Positions 1 to 7,337 of a stretch of DNA of 64,000 nucleotides are shown here, piece by piece. Made by a program: the position numbers and the translations under genes. Numbering within the stretch: position 1 is the first letter of the stretch; every line of letters starts with the position of its first letter. The notes beneath the pieces are model-generated. The model had not been told where the DNA came from, ran no database searches, and was given only the letters and a program-made list of their open reading frames with translations. The stretch spans positions 33,949-97,948 of the forward strand of contig JAHBVH010000025.1 of assembly GCA_019637645.1 (NCBI GenBank). Direction: 5' to 3'. This DNA comes from Caldilineaceae bacterium. Lineage in GTDB: Bacteria > Chloroflexota > Anaerolineae > Caldilineales > Caldilineaceae.

Positions 1-2
1 TC

Positions 3-176
3 GATGTATTGATCCCCTACAAGCATGGCGAGCTTGTGTCCTTCTTTCACGAACATGGTTTTGTCGAGCAAGAAGAACATACCGCCGATGGCACTCATTT
101 AACCGGGCGGATACCAGTCAGCCTCGCCGGGCGTTATGCCGATTATTGGATACAACGCAATCGCACAGCCCCTTAA
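3..176 (+). CDS. hflX: GTPase HflX, C-terminal end (partial)
   Basis: The reading frame is open from the window edge and stops at TAA 174-176, so only the last 57 residues are present. The peptide runs IPY-hydrophobic-HGELVSFFHEHGFVEQEE and then GRIPVSLAGRY, which matches the C-terminal tail of HflX. In that family the short domain after the G domain carries a conserved Y..G.L...H..G pattern. HflX is a ribosome-associated GTPase that splits stalled or stressed 70S ribosomes. The G domain lies outside the window, so its nucleotide-binding motifs cannot be checked. A strong hairpin follows the stop codon. Confidence 0.75.
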   Translation, partial: DVLIPYKHGELVSFFHEHGFVEQEEHTADGTHLTGRIPVSLAGRYADYWIQRNRTAP

Positions 177-213
177 TTTTGTGTCATACGCCGTGCGCCT
201 GCGGTAAATTCGT

Positions 214-246
214 TACCCCCCGTCTAGGCTATTCTAGGCGGGGGTA
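214..246 (+). terminator. GC-rich hairpin after hflX
   Basis: A run of six C (216-221) followed by GTCTAG pairs with CTAGGC and five G (234-244), leaving a six-base loop (228-233) and one bulged C; the flanking TA/TA can extend the stem. It sits 38 bases after the hflX stop. No T tract follows, so termination is likely but not certain to be intrinsic. Confidence 0.45.
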
Positions 247-263
247 CGCCAGCCACGCATCAT

Positions 264-291
264 TTTGTGCGCGGCGAACCATAACTATACG
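264..291 (+). promoter_or_regulatory. Possible promoter of gltA
   Basis: TTTGTG (264-269) and TATACG (286-291) are spaced 16 bases apart and would start transcription near 298, about 40 bases before the citrate synthase start. The -35 box is weak, so this is tentative. Confidence 0.3.
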
Positions 292-337
292 CTTTGGGGT
301 ATGTTAGCCCAAGCATCGATAGAAGGAGTATTGATTC

Positions 338-1627
338 ATGAGCGGTAACACCTTAACGATTACCGATAACCGCACCGGCAAAAGTTATGAAGTGCCGATT
401 GCACATGACACCATTAATGCCATGGCGCTCCGTCAGATCAAGGTCAACCCCGAAGACTTTGGGATGATGGTCTATGACCCTGGTTATGGCAACACCGCCG
501 CATGTAAAAGTAGTATCACCTATATCGATGGTGACAAGGGCATCCTCGAATATCGTGGGTACCCCATTGAACAATTAGCGGAACAGAGCAACTTTCTAGA
601 AGTTGCCTATCTCTTGATTTATGGCGAATTGCCCGATCAAAAAACGGCCAAGGAGTGGGAATATAAAATTTGTCACCACACCTTTGTCCACGAAAATTTA
701 ACCGATCTAATGAAATCTTTCCGCTACGACGCCCACCCGATGGGGATGTTGATCAGCGGTGTGGCGTTTATGTCCACTTTGCACAAAGATGCGCGCAATG
801 TCGAAGACCAAGCAACGCGCGACAAGCAGATCCTGCGGATTCTGGGTAAATTGCCCACTGTAGCGGCCTTTGCCTATCGCCACCGGATTGGGCGCCCCTA
901 TAACTACCCCAATAGCGCCTTGGGCTACACAGCCAACTTTCTCTATATGTTGGACTACATGAACCAGAGTGACTATGTGGTTAACCCCGTCTTGGCAAAA
1001 GCGCTAGATGTGCTCTTTATTCTGCACGCCGATCACGAGCAAAATTGCTCCACGTCCGTCATGCGGGGCATTGGCTCCTCCAATGCGGATCCCTATAGCG
1101 CCTTGGCCGGTGCAACCGCGGCGCTCTTTGGCCCCAGCCATGGCGGTGCCAACGAAGCCGTGATCAAGATGCTACAAGAAATTGGCGATGTCAAACAGAT
1201 CCCAACCTATGTAGAACGCGTGAAGAAAGGCGAATTCCGCCTCATGGGCTTTGGTCACCGCGTCTACAAGAGCTATGACCCACGCGCCAAGATCATCAAG
1301 ACGCTGGCCGATCAAGTCTTTGCCGTCACCGGCACCAATCCGCTCCTAGACATTGCATTGGCCCTCGAAGAAGTGGCCCTACACGATGAGTATTTCGTCA
1401 AACGTAATCTCTACCCGAATGTCGATTTCTACAGCGGCATTATCTACCAAGCCATGGGCTTCCCGCCGGATATGTTCACGGTGCTCTTTGCCTTGGGCCG
1501 TGCGCCAGGCTGGTTGGCCCAGTGGAACGAGCTGACCCAAGATCCCGAACAACGCATCGCCCGCCCTCGCCAGATCTACCTGGGCAGCCAAACCCGCAAC
1601 TATATTCCCCTCGCCGAGCGCGGATAA
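338..1627 (+). CDS. gltA: Citrate synthase
   Basis: Condenses oxaloacetate and acetyl-CoA to citrate, the entry step of the TCA cycle, in the cytoplasm. The 429-residue length matches the E. coli-like citrate synthase family. Family motifs are visible: the HADHEQNCSTS block near residue 230, the catalytic His in GFGHRVYKSYDPRA near 306, and the catalytic Asp in NVDFYSG near 362. The N-terminal 50 residues form the small beta domain of the long (GltA) form. The start is supported by AGAAGGAG at 321-328, nine bases before ATG. The gene is monocistronic: a hairpin precedes it and a long inverted repeat separates it from the convergent coiled-coil gene. A 2-methylcitrate synthase activity cannot be excluded from sequence, but no prp genes lie nearby. 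Confidence 0.95.
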   Translation: MSGNTLTITDNRTGKSYEVPIAHDTINAMALRQIKVNPEDFGMMVYDPGYGNTAACKSSITYIDGDKGILEYRGYPIEQLAEQSNFLEVAYLLIYGELPDQKTAKEWEYKICHHTFVHENLTDLMKSFRYDAHPMGMLISGVAFMSTLHKDARNVEDQATRDKQILRILGKLPTVAAFAYRHRIGRPYNYPNSALGYTANFLYMLDYMNQSDYVVNPVLAKALDVLFILHADHEQNCSTSVMRGIGSSNADPYSALAGATAALFGPSHGGANEAVIKMLQEIGDVKQIPTYVERVKKGEFRLMGFGHRVYKSYDPRAKIIKTLADQVFAVTGTNPLLDIALALEEVALHDEYFVKRNLYPNVDFYSGIIYQAMGFPPDMFTVLFALGRAPGWLAQWNELTQDPEQRIARPRQIYLGSQTRNYIPLAERG

Positions 1628-1732
1628 CCGTAAGGCCGTGAGACAGATTCGGTCTACTGACCCACTGTCTTACTGTCCTCAGCACAAGGCGTGCTTCCTT
1701 TAGCAGCAATTGACGCATGTTATAGAAATTGG

Positions 1733-1780
1733 GGACGCGGAGGAACGCGGATTTTTCTTAATCCGCGTTCCTCCGCGTCC
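1733..1780. terminator. Perfect 21-bp inverted repeat, probable bidirectional terminator
   Basis: Arms at 1733-1753 and 1760-1780 are perfectly complementary, with a six-base T-rich loop; G.T pairs could extend the stem outward. It lies between the convergent gltA and the coiled-coil gene, so it can serve both. Neither side has a long T tract. The arm contains the repeated word ACGCGGA and may be a dispersed palindrome used as a terminator. Confidence 0.6.
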
Positions 1781-1820
1781 TTGGTTCCAATCAGCTTTTC
1801 AGGGGTGTGACAAGCATTTG

Positions 1821-3146
1821 CTAGCCGCGCGCTGACCCATTGGAAGCACCATAATCGGGGGCCTCGCCAACAGTAATCCCACTGGTGCGGCGTTGGGCGT
1901 TTTGGCTGGCATAGAGTTCGGCGTTGCGGCGTTGGCGCTGCCAATCTTCTTGCATATGGCGCATCTGTTCATCACGGCTGCGGATGGCCTGCTCGGTACC
2001 CTCTAGCCACGCTTGGGCGACGCCGACAAAGTAGTTACCATAGGTCTCTTGCAACTTCCAAACATCTTGCGCCAGGGCTTCGACAATCTTAATGTCGTGG
2101 TGAATCGGCGGGAAACGTTCGATCACTTCGCGGTTGTACTTATCTTGTTCCGACCACAGATGTTCTTGGCGCAGTTCACCCTTGCGGCGTTTTTTCTCAA
2201 AGTCCTCGCGGAATTCGTCCATCTCCCGGCGGATCCGCTCTTCGGCCAGCCGTTGTAACTCTTGCACTTGCGCTTGTTCCCGCAGGATCAGATCCTTGAA
2301 CTCTTGCATTTCATTGACGGCACGCCGGCTCACATCGACCTGTTGCGCAAAGCTCTGCACCCGTTCATAGGCTTGGGCGACAATCGTTTTCTGTTCTTCA
2401 ATCGTTTCTTGCCAACGCGTCAACACCTGTTCGCGGTCCACGACCATGGCCCGCGTCTTTTCCATAAATTCGACCTGACGGTTGCGCAGCGCCTCGACCA
2501 TGGGTGGGATCTTCTCATATTCGGCATGGTTTTTCCGAATACCTTCCTCAAAGAGCGGCAACCGTCCGCCGATTGCTTCAATCCGTTTGAAAAGCTCGAC
2601 CGTCTCTTGCTGAAGCTGGGCAATGCGCTTTGTATCGCTGGTCCGTTGTTCGGCCAAGAAAGGGATCTGACGGGTCCGCTCTTCGATCTCTTTCGCCAAC
2701 CCGCCGATCTGGTTGCGCACCCCCATAATCAGTTCAGAGAGGCGTTGATCTTCCACCTCGCGCAGCCCAATGGCTTCTTCTACGCGGGCAATCCGCGGCA
2801 ATTCACGCCGGACTTCGCTGATCTCTCGGCTCAAAACCTCGCGATCGCTGAGGCGGGAACGCTCGACATCCCGTTGCGCTTGGACACGCACTTCCTCGGC
2901 ACGTTCCACCAAAGCGCCCAGTTCCACTTTGGCATTGTTGATCGACTGTTCAATCTGGTTAAAACGCCCAAGGTGTCCTTGGGTCGCGGCAATGCGCGCT
3001 TCTAAATCTTGAATCCGCCGCGCTTGTTCAATAATATCGGCGGATTGCGCTTCAATCCGCTGTTGGAGGCGTGCGATTTCGGCGCGATCGCGCCGGTGCT
3101 CTTCATCTAGCCAACTCACCATTTGGGCTAACTGTGCTATTTCCAT
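1821..3146 (-). CDS. Long coiled-coil protein of unknown function
   Basis: A 441-residue protein without a signal peptide or membrane segment. From about residue 10 to 330 it is almost continuous heptad-like sequence rich in E, R, Q, L and A, with repeated EERTRQI and EIARLQQ-type stretches, so a long coiled coil is expected. A smaller mixed region around 340-400 contains the aromatic patch QETYGNYFVGVAQAW, and the C-terminal 40 residues are polar and probably disordered. I do not recognise a named family; the shape is that of an SMC-hinge-free scaffold or cytoskeletal-type protein, which is inference only. AGGTGG lies about eight bases upstream of ATG 3146. It is transcribed alone, convergent with gltA and divergent from the glycosyltransferase unit. 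Confidence 0.75.
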   Translation of the reverse strand: MEIAQLAQMVSWLDEEHRRDRAEIARLQQRIEAQSADIIEQARRIQDLEARIAATQGHLGRFNQIEQSINNAKVELGALVERAEEVRVQAQRDVERSRLSDREVLSREISEVRRELPRIARVEEAIGLREVEDQRLSELIMGVRNQIGGLAKEIEERTRQIPFLAEQRTSDTKRIAQLQQETVELFKRIEAIGGRLPLFEEGIRKNHAEYEKIPPMVEALRNRQVEFMEKTRAMVVDREQVLTRWQETIEEQKTIVAQAYERVQSFAQQVDVSRRAVNEMQEFKDLILREQAQVQELQRLAEERIRREMDEFREDFEKKRRKGELRQEHLWSEQDKYNREVIERFPPIHHDIKIVEALAQDVWKLQETYGNYFVGVAQAWLEGTEQAIRSRDEQMRHMQEDWQRQRRNAELYASQNAQRRTSGITVGEAPDYGASNGSARG

Positions 3147-3207
3147 GGAAATTCCACCTATATTGGTCTAAGGATATTCAGCTAGAGTTCACCCCACCCT
3201 AGCAACC

Positions 3208-3235
3208 TGTATAAGCCATCAAGCTACCTTGTCTA
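3208..3235 (-). promoter_or_regulatory. Probable promoter of the coiled-coil gene
   Basis: On the minus strand TAGACA (3235-3230) and TATACA (3213-3208) are separated by 16 bases, about 60 bases upstream of the start codon at 3146. The match to sigma-70 consensus is good at -35 and moderate at -10. Confidence 0.4.
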
Positions 3236-3473
3236 ACAAAACTACAGAGTTCACAGCGGGTAGGCAAAAGCTTCTGCGCCAATTGCCGCGGTATTGTACG
3301 GTCATCCTTTGTGAAATCTCCATAGCGCCGGGGTAGTCTATTCCTCTAATCATCACCTCTAATCATATAGTATACCATTGTTCAAAATTCCTCTCAAACC
3401 ATTCCATGGCTTCGGGGCAGGGCAAACATAAACAGTAAAAGGGATATTGATTGCTTTGTAATCGATCACAGGT

Positions 3474-3502
3474 TTGACCGAATCTGCAGGGAACGGTACA
3501 AT
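3474..3502 (+). promoter_or_regulatory. Sigma-70-like promoter of the glycosyltransferase unit
   Basis: TTGACC (3474-3479) and TACAAT (3497-3502) are separated by exactly 17 bases. Transcription would start near 3509, giving a 5' leader of about 90 bases that contains the tandem 13-bp repeats listed next. Confidence 0.65.
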
Positions 3503-3520
3503 GCACAGTATTACGTGATC

Positions 3521-3559
3521 GACTAGACGTATTGACTAGACGTATCGACCAGACGTTCT
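3521..3559 (+). repeat. Three tandem 13-bp repeats in the glycosyltransferase leader
   Basis: Units GACTAGACGTATT, GACTAGACGTATC and GACCAGACGTTCT follow one another without gaps at 3521, 3534 and 3547. They begin about 12 bases after the predicted transcription start and end 40 bases before the start codon. The spacing suggests a protein binding array or an RNA element; the role is not known. Confidence 0.7.
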
Positions 3560-3599
3560 GTCTTTCAGAGATGTCTTTCATAGAGTTGCCGAAATCTTT

Positions 3600-4793
3600 A
3601 TGCGCATTGGCATCGATGCACGCCTGAGTTATCACCAACCGGCTGGGATTAGCCGCTATAGCTGGTATCTCTTACGTGCCCTCGCTCAACTAAATCAACG
3701 CGATGAATCGCCAAATGAATTTATCGTCTTTCAGCATCGCAAACACCGCGTACCACTGATCGATCAAGCCAACTTTCACCGTCGCACGCTCTATGCACCG
3801 GTGCACCGTCAGCTTGAACAGCTTTTGCTACCCATCGAGCTCTTCTGGCAATCGTTGGATCTGATCCACAGCACAGACTTTATTCCGCCGCTCTATTCAC
3901 CGATTCCAGCCGTGATCACGGTACACGATCTAGCGTTTTTCCATTGGCCCAATTTCTTAACGAAAGATAGTGCGGCCTATTATGGACAGATTGATCGCGC
4001 CGTCCGCCATGCCCGCCATATTATTGTCCCGAGTGAAAACACCAAACAGGATCTAATCGGCATTTTAGGCACGCCAGACAAAAAGATCAGTGTGATCTAC
4101 GAAGCGGCCAACCCTTCTTTTGCACCGCTGGCCGCGGAACCGGCGCAACAGGCCATGGCCGCCAAGTTCAAAATTCCAACCCAGTATATTTTATTTGTCA
4201 GCACGATTGAACCACGCAAAAATGTCGATGGCCTCCTCCATGCCTACCGTTACCTGCGCGACAAATATAATATTGCAGAGGTCGGCTTAGTTCTCGCTGG
4301 CAGCCCTGGCTGGCTCTATGAAGAGACCATGGCGCTGGTGAGCGAGTTGAATCTAGAGAAACATACCTTTTTCCTGGGCCGCGTCACCGATGAAGATCTG
4401 CATCAGCTCTATGCTGGGGCGCGCTGTCATGTCCATCCAGCCCACTATGAGGGCTTTGGCTTGCCACCGCTTGAAGCAATGGCTTGTGGTACGCCGACCA
4501 TTGTCAGCAATGTCAGCAGCCTTCCCGAGGTGGTTGGGGATGCCGCGCTGCTGGTGAATCCACAGGACAACGAAGAGATCGCGGTGGCAATGCACCGTTT
4601 GTTGACCGATGATGAATTGCACGCCGAATTGCGCGAAAAGGGCCTCAAGCGTGCGGCCTGCTTTAGCTGGGAGACGGCTGCGCAAAGCACTTTGGATGTT
4701 TATCGGAAGGCCGTCAGTCGTACGGCAACCGGCTATCCAACCACCGCGGTGGCCCATAAACAACCACCGAAAAACCAGACGACACTTCCTTGA
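3600..4793 (+). CDS. GT-B glycosyltransferase, GT4 family
   Basis: A 397-residue cytoplasmic or membrane-peripheral glycosyltransferase that uses a nucleotide-sugar donor, probably for extracellular polysaccharide or glycolipid synthesis; the sugar is unknown. The N-terminal Rossmann half begins MRIGIDARLSYHQPAGISRY, typical of WbnK/mannosyltransferase-like GT4 enzymes. The donor-binding half contains FVSTIEPRKN near residue 200 and the E-x7-E signature in EGFGLPPLEAMACGTPTIVS near 283. The C-terminal tail after residue 375 is polar and probably disordered. Its TGA stop overlaps the TTG start of the next glycosyltransferase, so the two are translationally coupled. No clear Shine-Dalgarno sequence precedes ATG 3600. 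Confidence 0.88.
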   Translation: MRIGIDARLSYHQPAGISRYSWYLLRALAQLNQRDESPNEFIVFQHRKHRVPLIDQANFHRRTLYAPVHRQLEQLLLPIELFWQSLDLIHSTDFIPPLYSPIPAVITVHDLAFFHWPNFLTKDSAAYYGQIDRAVRHARHIIVPSENTKQDLIGILGTPDKKISVIYEAANPSFAPLAAEPAQQAMAAKFKIPTQYILFVSTIEPRKNVDGLLHAYRYLRDKYNIAEVGLVLAGSPGWLYEETMALVSELNLEKHTFFLGRVTDEDLHQLYAGARCHVHPAHYEGFGLPPLEAMACGTPTIVSNVSSLPEVVGDAALLVNPQDNEEIAVAMHRLLTDDELHAELREKGLKRAACFSWETAAQSTLDVYRKAVSRTATGYPTTAVAHKQPPKNQTTLP

Positions 4794-6043
4794 AAATTCT
4801 CTTTCTCACACCGCAACTCCCCTATCCGCCGCGCCAGGGTACAACCATCCGCAACTACTATCTGCTACATCACCTGGCAACGCGGTATACCGTTGATCTG
4901 CTGACTTTTGTCACACCAGAGCAACTACCACTCCAAGAAAGTCCCTTGCATCAGCGATGTCGCCGCCTTGCCTGTTTGCCCCAGCCCGAGCGGAGTTTGG
5001 CCCAACGAGCGCGTTCCACCTTGTTCAGCCCCCAGCCTGATATGGCGCTGCGCTTGGAAGATCCAGCCATGCACGCGCTGGTGAAGGAGTGGCTGACGGA
5101 TGGCTATGATCTCGTGCAGGTGGAAGGGATCGAGATGGCCCAATATGGGTTACATGTGTTGACCGACACACCACCAGGGCAAAAACGCCCACGCTTGATC
5201 TTTGATGATCACAACTGTGAGTATGTGCTACAGCAGCGCAACGCCCAAACGGATCTGCACCAACCGCGGCGGTGGTTGGCCGCAAGCTACAGCCTGATTC
5301 AATGGCAGAAGTTACGCTGGTATGAACGCGAGCTTTGCCGCCGCGCCGATGCGGTATTGGCGGTGAGCCCCGTTGATCAGCAGGCGCTAGAAGCTCTCGC
5401 GCCAGGTATCACGGTCACCGTGATCGCGAATGGGGTTGCCGAGCAGCCCAGCCGGACTCCTGTTGAAGCCCCTTTGGCTACGCCGCCCATGTTGCTCTTC
5501 ACCGGGAAGATGGATTATCGCCCCAATGTGGATGCTGTGCTCTGGTTTGCCGAAGCGGTGTTGCCTTTGATCCAAACTACGCTGCCTGCCGTGCGCTTTC
5601 AGATTGTGGGGATGAATCCCCATCCCCGGCTGGAGAAGCTACGGGCGAATAGGGCCATCGAGATCACGGGCGCAGTGGAGAGCATTGACCCCTATTTAGC
5701 TGCCGCAACCGTCTATGTGGTCCCCCTGCGCGTAGGAGGCGGGACGCGCTTTAAGGTGCTAGAAGCCATGGCCCAAGGCAAGGCCCTGGTCAGTACGGCG
5801 CTCGGGGTAGAAGGGTTGGGCGTTCAGCATGAACAGGAATTGCTGATCGCGGATACCCCCGCGGCCTTTGCCGAGGCGGTTATTCGTCTGGTGGTCGATG
5901 CCCAACAAGACGCCTCCCTCAGCAAACGTTTAGGCACCCAAGCGCGCGACTTTGTGAACCGTACCTATCGTTGGCCGCAGATCATGCCCCGCCTCGAAGC
6001 ACTCTATCAACGCTTGCTAACCACCGACGAAGCAATTGTCTAA
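4790..6043 (+). CDS. GT-B glycosyltransferase, GT4 family (second of pair)
   Basis: 417 residues, starting at TTG 4790 inside the sequence TTGA, where TGA ends the upstream gene. The N-terminus (KILFLTPQLPYPPRQGTTIRN) and the block FDDHNCEYVLQQRNAQ resemble the GT4 subgroup found with exopolysaccharide/PEP-CTERM loci. FTGKMDYRPNVDAVLWF near residue 240 and GGGTRFKVLEAMAQGKALVST near 317 form the donor-binding lobe, although the usual first Glu of the E-x7-E motif is replaced by a Gly-rich turn. It probably adds the next sugar after the preceding enzyme. The oxidoreductase that follows is separated by about 137 bases and may be in the same transcript. Confidence 0.88.
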   Translation: MKILFLTPQLPYPPRQGTTIRNYYLLHHLATRYTVDLLTFVTPEQLPLQESPLHQRCRRLACLPQPERSLAQRARSTLFSPQPDMALRLEDPAMHALVKEWLTDGYDLVQVEGIEMAQYGLHVLTDTPPGQKRPRLIFDDHNCEYVLQQRNAQTDLHQPRRWLAASYSLIQWQKLRWYERELCRRADAVLAVSPVDQQALEALAPGITVTVIANGVAEQPSRTPVEAPLATPPMLLFTGKMDYRPNVDAVLWFAEAVLPLIQTTLPAVRFQIVGMNPHPRLEKLRANRAIEITGAVESIDPYLAAATVYVVPLRVGGGTRFKVLEAMAQGKALVSTALGVEGLGVQHEQELLIADTPAAFAEAVIRLVVDAQQDASLSKRLGTQARDFVNRTYRWPQIMPRLEALYQRLLTTDEAIV

Positions 6044-6180
6044 ACGCAGACAATTCGTGTATCGCTGAACCGGGTATCCACTGCACCCCACCGTCTCTAA
6101 TCGACGATTCTCCGGTTGGTCTCCGGCACAGCGATGTCCCCACCGATAGCCGACAGGCTCGATACCCAAGGAGGCTCCTT

Positions 6181-7266
6181 ATGACCACAAAACCCCAAGT
6201 ACGCGTTGGCTTTATTGGCACCGGCTGGACCGAGCGGGTCCAGATCCCCATGTTTCGCCGTGGCGGCTTGGTGGCCCAAGCCATTGCATCTGCCAACCCC
6301 GCCAATGCCGAGCGCGTTGCCCACAAGCTCTCCATTCCCCAACGCTACACCGATTGGCGCGATCTGATTGCCGCCGACAACATCGACCTTGTGAGTATTG
6401 TGACACCGCCCCATCTCCATGCCGAGATGGCAATCGCAGCATTACAGGCTGGTAAACATGTACTGTGTGAAAAACCAATGGCAGTCAATGTGGCAGAAGC
6501 CGAGGCCATGCTGGCGGCGGCCCAAGCGGCACCGAATCAGCTAGCGTTGATCGATCATGAATTGCGCTTTCATCCCCAGCGCCTTCACTTACGTCGCCTA
6601 CTACGCGAAGGCTATGTAGGTGAATTGATTGCCATTCACCTCGACCGCCTAGGCAGTGAACGCCTGAATCCTACCCTACCGTGGGCGTGGGGCTATTCGG
6701 CAGAGCAGGGGGGCGGTATGTTGGGAGCGTTGGGCAGTCATCTCTTGGATCTTGCCCGTTGGTTTGCTGGGCGCATTGAAGCAGTGACAGCCCAATTACA
6801 GATCGGGCATCAAATCCGCCAAGAAGCGGCAACCGGCAACCGCCGCACCGTCACCGCCGATGACCATGCCCATTTATTGCTGCACTTCGCCCACCATGTA
6901 CAAGGCACGGTGACCGCTAGCGGCCTTACCCCCGGCGGGTACGGCATGAGTATTACCATCATCGGCACCCAAGGGGCCCTACGGCTGGATAATCGTGATC
7001 AATTATGGGGTGCGCAGGGTAGTGATTTACATGAGGGGAAGTGGCAGCCCATCGCCAGCGAGCTACCCACAGAATTGGCCGATCGCCACGGCGCATCGCC
7101 CTTCACCATTGGCAGCTATTACCTAGCCAAGCTCCTGGCCGATGCGTTGCCCGAAGGCCGCGTCCTTTTACAAGAACCAGCGAGTTTCTACGATGGCCTC
7201 GCCGTCCAACGGGCCCTTGATGCCGCCCGCCAAAGTGCCCGTGAACAACGCTGGATTCAGCTTTAA
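6181..7266 (+). CDS. Gfo/Idh/MocA family NAD(P)-dependent oxidoreductase
   Basis: 361 residues. The Rossmann fold begins with VGFIGTGW (residues 8-15) and the active-site signature CEKPMAVN lies near residue 97, both defining the GFO/IDH/MOCA family, which oxidises or reduces hydroxyl groups on sugars, inositols and related compounds. The C-terminal alpha/beta domain contains GGGMLGALGSHLLDLARWF, where the conserved G..D.G.H.lD.. pattern supplies a catalytic His. The frame is open further upstream, but AAGGAGG at 6168-6174 selects ATG 6181. Its position behind two glycosyltransferases suggests a sugar-modifying step; the substrate is not determinable. Confidence 0.88.
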   Translation: MTTKPQVRVGFIGTGWTERVQIPMFRRGGLVAQAIASANPANAERVAHKLSIPQRYTDWRDLIAADNIDLVSIVTPPHLHAEMAIAALQAGKHVLCEKPMAVNVAEAEAMLAAAQAAPNQLALIDHELRFHPQRLHLRRLLREGYVGELIAIHLDRLGSERLNPTLPWAWGYSAEQGGGMLGALGSHLLDLARWFAGRIEAVTAQLQIGHQIRQEAATGNRRTVTADDHAHLLLHFAHHVQGTVTASGLTPGGYGMSITIIGTQGALRLDNRDQLWGAQGSDLHEGKWQPIASELPTELADRHGASPFTIGSYYLAKLLADALPEGRVLLQEPASFYDGLAVQRALDAARQSAREQRWIQL

Positions 7267-7290
7267 TATTACCACGGAGTTAGCAGCGGA

Positions 7291-7319
7291 ACCTGACAGG
7301 TTTTGAAAATCTGTCAGGT
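7291..7319. repeat. Dispersed palindrome, CTGACAGG family (copy 1)
   Basis: ACCTGACAGGTTTT and its near-complement AAAATCTGTCAGGT flank a single G; one pair is G/T. It lies between the convergent oxidoreductase and the kinase-like gene, so it can act as a terminator. Similar palindromes occur at 10587, 18991 and 32704. Confidence 0.7.
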
Positions 7320-7337
7320 CTAGTTTCACACGCGGCC

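Noticed and set aside
2262..3005. Long plus-strand ORF opposite the coiled-coil gene
   Set aside because: It is the complement of a strongly protein-like coiled-coil gene with a ribosome site; its own translation lacks domain-like features and a start signal.
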